From Citromicrobium sp. (GTDB taxonomy: Bacteria > Pseudomonadota > Alphaproteobacteria > Sphingomonadales > Sphingomonadaceae), in the NCBI GenBank assembly GCA_003248395.1, contig QFNA01000063.1:1-19416 (forward strand): a stretch of 19,416 nt of DNA, written 5' to 3'. The position numbers and the translations under genes are program-made. Shown here one piece after another: positions 1-8,699 of the stretch (position 1 is the first letter of the stretch; each line of letters opens with the position of its first letter). The notes below the pieces were generated by a model. It had not been told where the DNA came from. It saw only the letters and a program-made list of their open reading frames with translations, and ran no database searches.

Positions 1-477
1 CTCGATCGTCTTCTCGCTGATGTCGAAGGCGAGCACGTCGTATTTGGCGAGGCTGCCATCCTCCAGCGGATTGGCATCGTATTTCGCCTTGTCGAGATTA
101 CGTTTTGTGAAGGCGCCGGTGTCGGCAATGACCAGTCCGCCGGGCTTCAACGCGGCAAGGTTCACCTTCAGCGCCGCCGGGTTCATCGCCACCAGCACAT
201 CGGGCGCGTCGCCCGCCGTGTTGATCTGGCGGCTGCCGAAATTGATCTGGAACGCCGACACGCCGAACAAAGTGCCTTGCGGCGCGCGGATTTCGGCCGG
301 GAAATCGGGGAACGTCGCCAGATCGTTCCCGGCAAGTGCGGTCGACAGGGTGAACTGCCCGCCCGTCAACTGCATCCCGTCACCGGAATCTCCGGCGAAG
401 CGCACGACGATGGCTTCGGGGCTTGCGGGGATGCCGTCCTGCGGCAGGCCGGCGTCATTGGGGGCGACTGTCGCCAT
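1..477 (-). CDS. korA: 2-oxoacid:ferredoxin oxidoreductase alpha subunit, N-terminal part (runs off left edge)
   Basis: Only the first 159 codons are in the window; the frame is open to base 1. I translated it from the minus strand. The N-terminus carries the gamma-type domain of fused alpha subunits of 2-oxoglutarate (or other 2-oxoacid):ferredoxin oxidoreductases: RFAGDSGDGMQLTGGQF at residues 26-42, then FPDFPAEIRAPQGT and NPAALK. The enzyme oxidatively decarboxylates a 2-oxoacid to acyl-CoA and reduces ferredoxin in the cytoplasm; a beta subunit (korB) usually follows and would lie left of the window. The ATG at 477 is supported by AAGGA (485-489) 7 nt upstream. The gene diverges from the esterase gene across 172 bp. 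The substrate cannot be decided from this fragment; 2-oxoglutarate is the usual assignment in aerobic alphaproteobacteria. Confidence 0.85.
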   Translation of the reverse strand, partial: MATVAPNDAGLPQDGIPASPEAIVVRFAGDSGDGMQLTGGQFTLSTALAGNDLATFPDFPAEIRAPQGTLFGVSAFQINFGSRQINTAGDAPDVLVAMNPAALKVNLAALKPGGLVIADTGAFTKRNLDKAKYDANPLEDGSLAKYDVLAFDISEKTIE

Positions 478-649
478 CCGGAAATCCTTGTCTGCGCCGC
501 CGGTGCGACGCCTCTACACTGGGGCTCGCGACCTAGGCGCGGCCCTATTCTCTCGCAATGAAGTTTCTCTGCTAGGCGAAAAATGAGCCGTGGAAAAGCG
601 CGGTCAAGCGGTTACAGCCGCGATGACGACGAATGAGGAGGCGAAGGAT

Positions 650-1600
650 ATGGCTGACACCGAACATTACGTGCGCGACGATGTGCGCGCTTTTCTCGAC
701 ATGCTGGAAAAGATGGGCGGCAAGCGCGTGGAAGAGGTGGGCCATATCGAAGGTCGCCAGAACATGCGCATGCTGGGATCGCTGGCCGAAGCGCCGCCGC
801 GCGAGCTGGCGGTGATCCGCGATCTGGCATGCCCGGGACCGGCGGGCGAGATTCCGCTGAGGCTCTACGATGCCAGGGCAGAGCGCGAGGCCGGACCGTG
901 CGTGGTGTTCTTCCACGGCGGTGGCTTCGTGATCGGCGATCTGGAAGTCTATCATGCGATCTGCACCGAGTTTGCCGCGCGGCTGGATCTGCCGGTGGTC
1001 TCGGTCGATTACCGGCTGGCGCCCGAGCACCCCTTCCCGGCAGCACCCGACGATTGCGAGGCGGCGGCGCGCTGGGTGGCGTCATCCCCCGAGGATCTGG
1101 GCCGAGAGGTCACCGGGCTGGTCCTTTCCGGTGACAGCGCGGGCGGGAACCTGACGATCGTCACCACCAACCAGCTGGCGGGCGAGCCGGCGGAGGTCCC
1201 CGTCATCGTGCAGGCGCCGATCTATCCGGTGGCAAGCGACGTGACGCCGCACGAGAGTTTCAGACACTTCGCCGAAGGGTACCTGCTGACTGCGGCATCG
1301 ATGGGCTGGTTCACGCAGCAATATGCGGGCGATGCGGAAGATCCGCGGCATACACCGATGGTGGCGGATTGTTCGAATACGCCGCCCACGGTGCTGTGCA
1401 CGGCCGGGCTGGATCCCTTGCGCGATTCGGGCCGCGAATATGCCGCGCATCTCGTCCAGCAGGGGACGGAAACCGTCTATCTGGAATTTCCGGGGATCAT
1501 TCACGGGTTTACAACCTTGCGCAAGGCAATACCTAGCGGACAGAAAGACCTCGACGCGTTCCTCGACGCAGTCGCAATGATGGTGGAGCGTAACAGGTGA
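650..1600 (+). CDS. alpha/beta hydrolase, hormone-sensitive-lipase (family IV) esterase
   Basis: This is a 316-residue carboxylesterase of the HSL/family IV type, predicted to hydrolyse short-chain esters in the cytoplasm, as no signal peptide is visible. Family hallmarks counted from the ATG at 650 are the oxyanion-hole motif HGGGF at 89-93, the nucleophile elbow GDSAGG at 161-166 (Ser163), an acid in GLDPLRD (Asp255) and the histidine in IHGF (His285). The frame is open upstream to an ATG at 590, but the start at 650 has GAGGAG (635-640) 9 nt ahead, and the HSL cap region begins just after it. Its stop overlaps the rppH start in a GTGA quartet, so the two are probably cotranscribed and translationally coupled. 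The physiological substrate is unknown. Confidence 0.9.
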   Translation: MADTEHYVRDDVRAFLDMLEKMGGKRVEEVGHIEGRQNMRMLGSLAEAPPRELAVIRDLACPGPAGEIPLRLYDARAEREAGPCVVFFHGGGFVIGDLEVYHAICTEFAARLDLPVVSVDYRLAPEHPFPAAPDDCEAAARWVASSPEDLGREVTGLVLSGDSAGGNLTIVTTNQLAGEPAEVPVIVQAPIYPVASDVTPHESFRHFAEGYLLTAASMGWFTQQYAGDAEDPRHTPMVADCSNTPPTVLCTAGLDPLRDSGREYAAHLVQQGTETVYLEFPGIIHGFTTLRKAIPSGQKDLDAFLDAVAMMVERNR

Positions 1601-2070
1601 ATGAACTGGGTTACCGGCCCTGTGTCGGTGTGATGCTGGTCAATGGCGACGGGCAGGTGTTCGTCGGTCGCCGGATCGACAATCGCGAAGGCGACTGGTG
1701 GCAGATGCCGCAGGGCGGCGTCGACGAAGGCGAAGACCTGCGCGAAGCGGCGCTGCGCGAGCTGGCGGAAGAAACCGGGGTCACGGAAACGCATGTTTCG
1801 CTAATCGACCGGATGGAAGAACCCGTGCGTTACGATCTGCCCGACGAGCTGATGGGCAAGCTATGGGGCGGGAAATACCGTGGGCAGGAACAGGTGTGGT
1901 TCCTCGCACGGTTCGGCGGGAGCGACGCCGACATCGATCTGGAGGCGCATGACCCGCCCGAATTCTGCGACTGGAAATGGGTCGATCCCGAACAATTGTC
2001 CGAGCTGATCGTGCCGTTCAAGAAACGCGTTTACCGCGCCGTCGTCGACGCATTCCGCGAGTTGGTGTGA
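1597..2070 (+). CDS. rppH: RNA pyrophosphohydrolase (Nudix)
   Basis: The product is a 157-residue Nudix hydrolase that removes pyrophosphate from the 5' triphosphate end of transcripts and so starts mRNA decay; related enzymes cleave dinucleoside polyphosphates. The N-terminus YRPCVGVMLVN, the segment WWQMPQGGVDEGED and the complete Nudix box (GX5EX7REUXEEXGU, residues 40-62, with metal-binding RELAEETG) match the RppH/NudH family, as does the length. The start is GTG, overlapping the esterase stop (GTGA), and translation probably depends on the upstream gene. It converges on the TPR-protein gene with 7 bp between stop codons. Confidence in the family is high; substrate preference is inferred from the family. 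Confidence 0.93.
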   Translation: MNELGYRPCVGVMLVNGDGQVFVGRRIDNREGDWWQMPQGGVDEGEDLREAALRELAEETGVTETHVSLIDRMEEPVRYDLPDELMGKLWGGKYRGQEQVWFLARFGGSDADIDLEAHDPPEFCDWKWVDPEQLSELIVPFKKRVYRAVVDAFRELV

Positions 2071-2071
2071 C

Positions 2072-2096
2072 GCCCGATCAATTCGATTGTGCGGGC
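2072..2096. terminator. candidate hairpin between convergent genes
   Basis: Outer stem GCCCG (2072-2076) pairs with CGGGC (2092-2096). A 2x2 internal loop separates it from an inner stem, CAAT (2079-2082) with ATTG (2086-2089), closed by a TCG loop. It sits at the junction of two convergent genes and contains the stop codon of the minus-strand gene. There is no good T-run, so termination is only a guess. Confidence 0.3.
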
Positions 2097-2584
2097 TGTT
2101 CTTCGGGCAGGACGATGCTGGCCGTCTGAACGGGAACACGCGGGCCGGCCGCAATCGCCGCCGCCAGTTCGCGCGATTCGGGGCAGGCGTCGCCGCATAG
2201 CGAGGTGACCTTGGCCAGCGTCTGGCGGGCCTTTTCGACCGCGCCCTTTTCAGCCAGCGCCTCTCCCTCTCCCGCAATGGCGGCGAGGTTGCCGGGATCG
2301 CGGTCGAGCGCCTCTCGGTAATACCGGATCGCCTTGCCCTGCATTTCGTCGCGCCGCGCGGTTTCGGCAAGATGCAGGAAGAGCGGGGTGTAGCCCGGAT
2401 CGGCTACCAAAGCCGCCTCGAACGCGTCATTGGCGGCCTGCGTGTTGCCAGCCTCCAGCGCGGCCTCACCCTGCGCGATCAACACCGCAGCGCGCGGCGA
2501 CGGTTCGCGAGTGTCCGCCCAACCCGCACTCGCCGTGACGGCAAGAACGAGGGAAAGAGCAGCAGCAGGGGGTGCGAAACGCAT
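2078..2584 (-). CDS. exported tetratricopeptide-repeat protein
   Basis: The product is a 168-residue protein with a clear signal peptide (residues 1-23: basic start, AAALSLVLAVTASAGWA, then a hydrophilic mature part). The mature portion holds at least two TPR-like helical pairs: an AALEAGNTQAANDAFEAAL unit, a GKAIRYYREALDRDPGNLAA unit and a less regular third around AEKGAVEKARQTLAKV. A CGDAC pair follows near residue 132. It is presumably a periplasmic scaffold or protein-interaction factor; no enzyme motif is visible. The frame is open to 2692, but the ATG at 2584 starts the signal peptide and has GGAGA 6 nt upstream. It lies 61 bp behind the rsmB-family gene on the same strand. Confidence 0.75.
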   Translation of the reverse strand: MRFAPPAAALSLVLAVTASAGWADTREPSPRAAVLIAQGEAALEAGNTQAANDAFEAALVADPGYTPLFLHLAETARRDEMQGKAIRYYREALDRDPGNLAAIAGEGEALAEKGAVEKARQTLAKVTSLCGDACPESRELAAAIAAGPRVPVQTASIVLPEEQPAQSN

Positions 2585-2645
2585 TATCGTCTCCGGAATT
2601 CCGTTGTTTTTCTGTGGCGTCGTGTCGGCCATGACGTCGTGGCTA

Positions 2646-3824
2646 TCACGATCTGTCTGCACGGGCGATGAAAAAACCGTCGGTGCCGTCATGCTGTGGG
2701 GTCAGGCGGGTGCCGCGCCCGCGCGCGCGCCCCGCGGGCAAGTCGGTAGGGACGGCGGCGAAATCTGCATGACGCCCGAGAAACGCATCGAACTGGCCAG
2801 CCCCCTCCTCGTCCAGCAGCGAGCAGGTCACGTAAATCAACCTGCCACCCGGCCGGACGAGTTCTTGTGCGATATCTATCAGATAGGCTTGCAAATTAAG
2901 GAGGCGTGTCAACTCTTCCTCGTCGAGTCTCCAGCGCGCCTCGGGGTTGCGACGCCAGGTACCGGTGCCCGAGCAGGGCGCATCGACGATGACGGCATCC
3001 ACCTTGCCCACGAGATCGGCAAGCGCCTCGCGCTCTTGCTTGGGATTAAGCAGACGGGTTTCGATGATGGTAGCCCCGGCCCGCTCTGCCCGCGGCGCAA
3101 GCCGTGACAGCCGGCCGCGATCGGTGTCGCTGGCAACAAGCGTGCCGAGATTATCCATTGCCGCTGCCAGAGCGAGGGTCTTGCCCCCGCCCCCGGCGCA
3201 GAGGTCGACAATCGTTTCCCCCGGCTGCGCATTGACCGCCAGGCAGGCGATCTGCGAGCCCGTGTCCTGTACCTCGAACTGGCCATCGCGCCACGCGCTC
3301 CACTGTTCGACCTGCGTGCCAGTCGGCAGTCGCAAACCATTCGGTGCGGCGGTCGGTTCGGTTTCGACAGGCAGGGTGAGCGTCGCGGGTTCCGCCTTCA
3401 GCGTGTTGACGCGAATGTCGAGCGGTGCGCGATCGAGCAAGGCTTCGGCCTCTGCGCTGGCAATGTCCGAAGCTGCGAGGCGTGCGACAAGCCAGTCGGG
3501 CGCCACGCCTGCGCGCGCGACGGTCTCTGACGGCCCCAGCGACTGGGGACCGTAGTTCGACCCGTCGAACAGGGGCGCGATAGCCGAATCCGTTTCGGCC
3601 AATCGCAGCATGGCGGCGCGCCCCGAATCGGGCACCGGACCGCAAGCGCGGATGGCGGAAAAGACCAGCTCTCGGATGGCGCGACGGTCTTTCGAACCGG
3701 CAAAGCGATTGTTGCGAAACCAGTCGGCCAGAATGCGATCGGCCGGGGCGCCCTTGCCATGCGCCGCCGCGATCACCGAATCGAGCAGTTCGATGGCAGT
3801 CTGGACACGCGCTGCGGGCGTCAT
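2646..3824 (-). CDS. rsmB: RsmB/NOP-family SAM-dependent RNA (cytosine-5) methyltransferase
   Basis: The product is a 392-residue methyltransferase predicted to make 5-methylcytosine in rRNA (C967 of 16S rRNA for RsmB). It has the SAM-binding motif I DLCAGGGGKT at 207-216, motif IV DAPCSGTG at 281-288 with Cys284, and motif VI VTCSLLDEE at 332-340 with Cys334; the two cysteines form the catalytic pair of m5C methyltransferases. The N-terminal 130 residues (around FAGSKDRRAIRELVFSAIRA) are the RNA-binding helical region of this family. It starts 3 bp after the guaB stop, so it is very likely in an operon with guaB. The exact target (RsmB versus another NOP/Sun paralogue) is not provable here, so the symbol is tentative. 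Confidence 0.88.
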   Translation of the reverse strand: MTPAARVQTAIELLDSVIAAAHGKGAPADRILADWFRNNRFAGSKDRRAIRELVFSAIRACGPVPDSGRAAMLRLAETDSAIAPLFDGSNYGPQSLGPSETVARAGVAPDWLVARLAASDIASAEAEALLDRAPLDIRVNTLKAEPATLTLPVETEPTAAPNGLRLPTGTQVEQWSAWRDGQFEVQDTGSQIACLAVNAQPGETIVDLCAGGGGKTLALAAAMDNLGTLVASDTDRGRLSRLAPRAERAGATIIETRLLNPKQEREALADLVGKVDAVIVDAPCSGTGTWRRNPEARWRLDEEELTRLLNLQAYLIDIAQELVRPGGRLIYVTCSLLDEEGAGQFDAFLGRHADFAAVPTDLPAGRARGRGTRLTPQHDGTDGFFIARADRS

Positions 3825-3827
3825 GGC

Positions 3828-5291
<1,464 letters not shown>

Positions 5292-5348
5292 TTTGAGGGG
5301 TTCCTGCCGGGAGAATCGTGGCGGCCCATGTAACGACGGTTTGTGAAA

Positions 5349-5394
5349 CTAGCTAGTGGGCGTCCGAACTTCGTCATTCCCGCGCTAGTTCGGG
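5349..5394. repeat. palindrome plus small inverted repeat in the guaB-bdhA gap
   Basis: The 119-bp gap between the guaB start and the bdhA stop holds a perfect 10-bp palindrome ACTAGCTAGT (5349-5358). Next to it is a 6-bp inverted repeat CCGAAC (5365-5370) / GTTCGG (5389-5394) around CGTCATTCCCGCG. That inner string resembles the core of dispersed intergenic palindromes seen in many proteobacteria, but only one partial copy is present here. It could be a decayed repeat unit or part of the 3' end of bdhA. Confidence 0.3.
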
Positions 5395-5410
5395 GTACGC
5401 GAGCGCTGGA

Positions 5411-6190
5411 CTATTCTGCCGTCCACCCACCATCGACGCTCCAGTTCGCGCCGTTGACGTTCTGCGCTTCTTCGCGGCAGAGAAAGACGGCCAGCGCGCC
5501 GATATCTTCGGGCTGGACGAATTTCTTGGTCGGCTGCTTCGCGAGAAGGACGTCGTTCATCACTTCCTCGCGCGTCATGCCGCGTGCCTTCATCGTGTCG
5601 GGGATCTGGTTTTCGACCAGCGGCGTCCAGACATAGCCGGGGCTGATGCAATTGGCGGTAATGCCATCCTGCGCCAGCTCGAGCGCCAGGGTTTTGGTGA
5701 GGCCCGCCATGCCATGCTTGGCAGCGACATAGGCGCTCTTGAACGGGCTGGCGGTAAGCGAATGCGCGCTGGCGGTGTTGATGATGCGGCCCCAGCCCCG
5801 CGATTTCATCCCCGGCACGGCCAGTCGCGCGGTGTGGAAGGCGGAGGAGAGATTGAGCGCGATGATCAAATCCCATTTCTCCACCGGGAAATCCTCTACC
5901 GGCGAGACGAACTGCGTACCGGCATTGTTGACGAGGATATCCACCTCGCCAGCGTCGCCCATCATCGATTCGATCTGTGCGACGTCGGTGAGGTCCGCAC
6001 CGCTGTGCGTCGCCCCCATTTCATCGCATAATTTCGCGATCTCGGCCTGCTCGCCAAACCCGTTGAGCACGATCTGCGCCCCTTCGGCATGGAGTGCCCG
6101 AGCGATGGCGAAACCGATGCCAGATGTCGATCCGGTGACCAGTGCGCGCTTGCCTTTGAGAAACAATTCAGCCTCCATGCGTTGGTTCAT
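5411..6190 (-). CDS. bdhA: D-3-hydroxybutyrate dehydrogenase (SDR family)
   Basis: The product is a 259-residue classical short-chain dehydrogenase interconverting 3-hydroxybutyrate and acetoacetate with NAD(H), linked to PHB and ketone-body use in the cytoplasm. It shows the cofactor motif TGSTSGIG (19-26), NNAG (88-91), and the Ser-Tyr-Lys triad as Ser141 (in TASAHSL), Tyr154 and Lys158 (YVAAK). The segments FKSAYVAAKHG, CISPGYVWTPLVE and the terminal VDGGWTA are characteristic of BdhA. The frame is open to a TTG at 6199; ATGs lie at 6190 and 6178 and none has a strong SD. I chose 6190, although 6178 would also fit family N-termini. It diverges from the metallopeptidase gene across about 60 bp. 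Confidence 0.9.
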   Translation of the reverse strand: MNQRMEAELFLKGKRALVTGSTSGIGFAIARALHAEGAQIVLNGFGEQAEIAKLCDEMGATHSGADLTDVAQIESMMGDAGEVDILVNNAGTQFVSPVEDFPVEKWDLIIALNLSSAFHTARLAVPGMKSRGWGRIINTASAHSLTASPFKSAYVAAKHGMAGLTKTLALELAQDGITANCISPGYVWTPLVENQIPDTMKARGMTREEVMNDVLLAKQPTKKFVQPEDIGALAVFLCREEAQNVNGANWSVDGGWTAE

Positions 6191-6253
6191 ATTCGACAAC
6201 GGCCATTGCGCAGGTTAGCTGTGCTGTAAAGCCAGACATAAGAGGGGGAACGC

Positions 6254-7102
6254 ATGCGTCTCAATCCGTTCGATACGGGAAACATCAACGTCCGATCCAG
6301 CGGCGGCGGCCTGCCCGGCGGCAAGGCGGGCGGCATCGGTTGCGGCACGATCATCATCGCGGCGCTGGGCTATTTCATCTTTGGGCTCGACCCGATGCAG
6401 ACCGCCGGCATGGTCGAAGGCGTGCAGCAGACCCAGCAGCAGTCAGGGCCGGCAAACACCAATGAGCAGGAAGTCTGCAGCAGCAGCGAATATGCGCGCG
6501 AGGCCTGCGATGCGCTGAGCTCGCTCAACGCGACCTGGGGACGGACCTTCCAGGAGCAGGGTTACGAATTCCAGCAGCCGACGCTCGATCTTTATGGCGG
6601 TGGCGGCGTGCGGACCGCATGCGGCAGCGGCAGCTCGGCGATGGGGCCGTTCTACTGCCCGGGCGATCAGACGATCTACATCGATACGAGCTTCTACGAC
6701 CAGCTGGAGCGGATGGCCGGCGGTGGCGGCGACTTTGCGCGCTACTACGTGCTCGCGCATGAATACGGCCATCACATCCAGACCATAACCGGCATTTCGA
6801 GCCAGATCATGTCAGCGCAACAGCAGAACCCGCGCGCGGCAAACCAGCTGCAGGTGCGCATGGAACTGCAGGCCGATTGCTACGCCGGGGTCTGGGCGGG
6901 CAAGAACCGCAATCTGATCGAGCCCGGCGATATCGAGGAAGGCATGCAGGCCGCCGCGGCGATCGGCGACGACCGCCTGACGGGCGGCCGCGTTTCGAGC
7001 GAGAACTTCACGCACGGGACCAGCGCCCAGCGCAGCCAGGCGCTGCAACTGGGCCTGCAAGGCGACGATCGCCAGTGTGACGCCATTACCAACGTCGGCT
7101 GA
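6254..7102 (+). CDS. YpfJ/KPN_02809-family neutral zinc metallopeptidase
   Basis: The product is a 282-residue membrane-anchored putative metallopeptidase. One transmembrane segment (about residues 28-46, GIGCGTIIIAALGYFIFG) follows a short cytoplasmic glycine-rich stretch, then a Gln-rich linker and a soluble domain. The zinc motif HEYGHH is at 169-174, and a downstream Glu in MELQAD (about 204-207) is a plausible third ligand. The mature domain also has conserved-looking cysteines (EVCSS, REACD, TACGSG, FYCPGD). The start at 6254 has AGAGGGGG 5 nt upstream. Family members are widespread, but their substrate is not established. Transcription very likely ends at the hairpin just downstream. 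Confidence 0.9.
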   Translation: MRLNPFDTGNINVRSSGGGLPGGKAGGIGCGTIIIAALGYFIFGLDPMQTAGMVEGVQQTQQQSGPANTNEQEVCSSSEYAREACDALSSLNATWGRTFQEQGYEFQQPTLDLYGGGGVRTACGSGSSAMGPFYCPGDQTIYIDTSFYDQLERMAGGGGDFARYYVLAHEYGHHIQTITGISSQIMSAQQQNPRAANQLQVRMELQADCYAGVWAGKNRNLIEPGDIEEGMQAAAAIGDDRLTGGRVSSENFTHGTSAQRSQALQLGLQGDDRQCDAITNVG

Positions 7103-7120
7103 TCCGACCCCTGGAACATG

Positions 7121-7155
7121 AAAAGGGCGCGACCTGCAGAGGCCGCGCCCTTTTT
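7121..7155. terminator. bidirectional intrinsic terminator
   Basis: A perfect 11-bp stem (7121-7131 with 7144-7154, AAAAGGGCGCG/CGCGCCCTTTT) extends inward, past one A/C mismatch, by CCT/AGG to a GCAG loop. An A-run on the left and a T-run on the right let it act on both strands. It lies between the convergent metallopeptidase gene and the M56-like C-terminal reading frame, which is the classic placement. Confidence 0.93.
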
Positions 7156-7174
7156 CTGTGGTTCGCCCAACCTT

Positions 7175-7948
7175 CTAAGGGGTGTCGATGGCGGCGAGTT
7201 CTCCGTCGAGCGCGGCAAGAGCGCTCGCCCTCGCCTCGGCGGACATGTGGCGATCGCTCGCAATGGCATCGCGTGCCTTGACGATGGCATCGCGTGCGAG
7301 CGTTTCGCCAGCAGTTTCGCAGACATAGAGGCGCTCGCGGCCGTCGGGTAGCCGCGTTTTCGTCACGACCTTGCGTGCATCGTTGCGGCAGGTCACGACC
7401 ACCTCTGGGGCGTTCTCGGCGGCGCGGGCGGCAATACGGATCTGGCGTTGGATGCTGCCATTTTCCGAAAGGCGACGCTCCATAACTGCGATTTTCTGCT
7501 GCACTTTCTTTTCGAACTCTGGGTCGTCGAGCCTGCCGCCATGTTCTGCCAGGGCGGCGCGCAACTCTTCATTCCTCGCGAGGTCTTCGTGGAGCCTATC
7601 GAATTCGCGGGTGAGCCGATCGTGATCGTCGCTGTCCTTGCCTTCGACGCGAAAGACCCTGCGAACTTCGCGCACCCGCCCATCGTCGTCGACCGTGCGG
7701 TCCACCTGCACGATGCTCTGCCTGGCGTCCTCTTCCGATCCGTCGATTTCGCTGAATTCCGCAGACGCAGGGGGCGCGGGCGGCGTGGGAGGCTCGGGGG
7801 CGACAGGTGCCGCGACTTCGGCCGGGACCTCCTCGGCAGCGGTCACCGCCTCGGCATAGCCGATCGACGCGGTGACGGGGATGGCGACGAAGGCGCAGGC
7901 GATCGAAACGCGCGCGGCAAGCCGGCGACGCGGCGAAAGGTCGGACAT
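7175..7948 (-). CDS. C-terminal part of a BlaR1/M56-type protein, now a separate reading frame
   Basis: From the ATG at 7948 this frame encodes 257 residues: a basic start (MSDLSPRRRLAARV), a hydrophobic segment (ACAFVAIPVTASIGYA), a Pro/Ala-rich linker, and a charged, probably coiled-coil periplasmic domain ending in a Cys-containing module (VTCRND... YVCETAG). The same frame is open upstream to 8041 and reads ALAAPMACPVLGDKS, IIHRLRSLTMSD. As remembered from sphingomonad homologues, this text belongs inside one M56 protein, continuous with the HELAHH domain; here the two parts are in different frames. GAGGAG (7956-7961), 7 nt before the ATG, could allow independent translation, and the product would then resemble an exported protein. 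It ends 20 bp before the bidirectional terminator. Confidence 0.6.
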   Translation of the reverse strand: MSDLSPRRRLAARVSIACAFVAIPVTASIGYAEAVTAAEEVPAEVAAPVAPEPPTPPAPPASAEFSEIDGSEEDARQSIVQVDRTVDDDGRVREVRRVFRVEGKDSDDHDRLTREFDRLHEDLARNEELRAALAEHGGRLDDPEFEKKVQQKIAVMERRLSENGSIQRQIRIAARAAENAPEVVVTCRNDARKVVTKTRLPDGRERLYVCETAGETLARDAIVKARDAIASDRHMSAEARASALAALDGELAAIDTP

Positions 7949-8699
7949 GGTCAGGCTCCTCAGACGATGGATGATCGATTTGTCGCCCAGCACCGGGCAG
8001 GCCATCGGGGCGGCAAGCGCGGCACGCGGCGCGGCATCGGGGCCAGCCCAGCGGATTGAACCAGTGAAGCGCGAACAGCGGCTGGACGAGCATGTTCACC
8101 ATCAGGTCGCCGCCACGGTGATGCGCCAGTTCGTGCGCGATCGCGAGGTCGCGCGCCGTCTGTTCCGTCTGCGCCATGAAGCCGACAGGCAGCGCGATAA
8201 CGCGATCGAGCACGCCGAAAGCTATCGGTCCATCCATGGCCGGCGTTTCGACGATGCGGATGCTGCCGATTTCGCCGACCGGGACAGCACCTTCGAGAAC
8301 CGAGCGACGCAGCGCGAAATAGAGCTGGAAACGGCGCGCGAGAAACAGTCCGGCGCCCGCCAGCCAGACTAGGATCAGGACGGTTGTGATATCGACCGGA
8401 TTGCTCGTCACTGGCGCGGTGGCATCGAGCATCGCATGTTCGGTGACGGCCGCCTCGATCCCCGAATACTGCGACCGCGTCGCTGGCAGTGCGGCTTCGG
8501 GCGCAAGCCAAGCGGGAAGCGTGATCGGCGGAAGCACCAGCCTGACGAGCGGGACGAGCCAGAGCGCATAGGCAGCGCCCGCGCCGAAATAACGTGCGAC
8601 CGGGCGACGAACGAGCAGCACGAGAGCGATCATCACTCCCGTCCATGCCAGCGTATCGAGGAGAAAACTTTCCCAGGCAGTGCGCAGGAGGTCGTTCAT
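7596..8699 (-). CDS. M56/BlaR1-family membrane metallopeptidase, N-terminal part, frameshifted
   Basis: Codons 1-219 encode an M56 (BlaR1/MecR1-type) sensor peptidase: membrane segments at about 10-30, 38-58 and 104-121, then the zinc motif HELAHH at 189-194 followed by GGDL and LHWFNPLGW. After Trp219 (codon 8045-8043) the frame leaves M56 sequence and runs about 148 residues through Arg/Cys/Gly-rich, out-of-frame text to a stop at 7596. The expected continuation resumes in another frame at 8041, without the segment that normally carries an EAACD-like motif with the third zinc ligand. BlaR1 proteins sense beta-lactams or wall stress and inactivate BlaI. This copy is probably non-functional as a protease unless the break is a sequence error. 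The start overlaps the blaI stop (ATGA), with AAGGAG 8 nt upstream. Confidence 0.8.
   Translation of the reverse strand: MNDLLRTAWESFLLDTLAWTGVMIALVLLVRRPVARYFGAGAAYALWLVPLVRLVLPPITLPAWLAPEAALPATRSQYSGIEAAVTEHAMLDATAPVTSNPVDITTVLILVWLAGAGLFLARRFQLYFALRRSVLEGAVPVGEIGSIRIVETPAMDGPIAFGVLDRVIALPVGFMAQTEQTARDLAIAHELAHHRGGDLMVNMLVQPLFALHWFNPLGWPRCRAACRACRPDGLPGAGRQIDHPSSEEPDHVRPFAASPACRARFDRLRLRRHPRHRVDRLCRGGDRCRGGPGRSRGTCRPRASHAARAPCVCGIQRNRRIGRGRQAEHRAGGPHGRRRWAGARSSQGLSRRRQGQRRSRSAHPRIR
8036..8045 (-). other. reading-frame break in the M56/BlaR1-like gene
   Basis: Homologous coding text in frame one ends with TGG (8045-8043). It resumes in the next frame with CCC GAT (8041-8036, Pro-Asp), leaving one extra base (8042). 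Joined, the protein would read FNPLGW | PDAAPRAALAAP. The roughly 35-40 residues expected between these blocks in M56 proteins are absent, so a deletion not divisible by three is more likely than a single-base slip. Confidence 0.65.

Noticed and set aside
20..586. 188-codon plus-strand open frame at the left edge
   Set aside because: It is antisense to the korA fragment, whose gamma-domain motifs are clear and whose start has a good SD.
7175..8699. Programmed ribosomal frameshifting to join the two M56 frames
   Set aside because: No slippery heptamer or following pseudoknot was seen at 8036-8045, and shifting frame would not restore the missing conserved segment.
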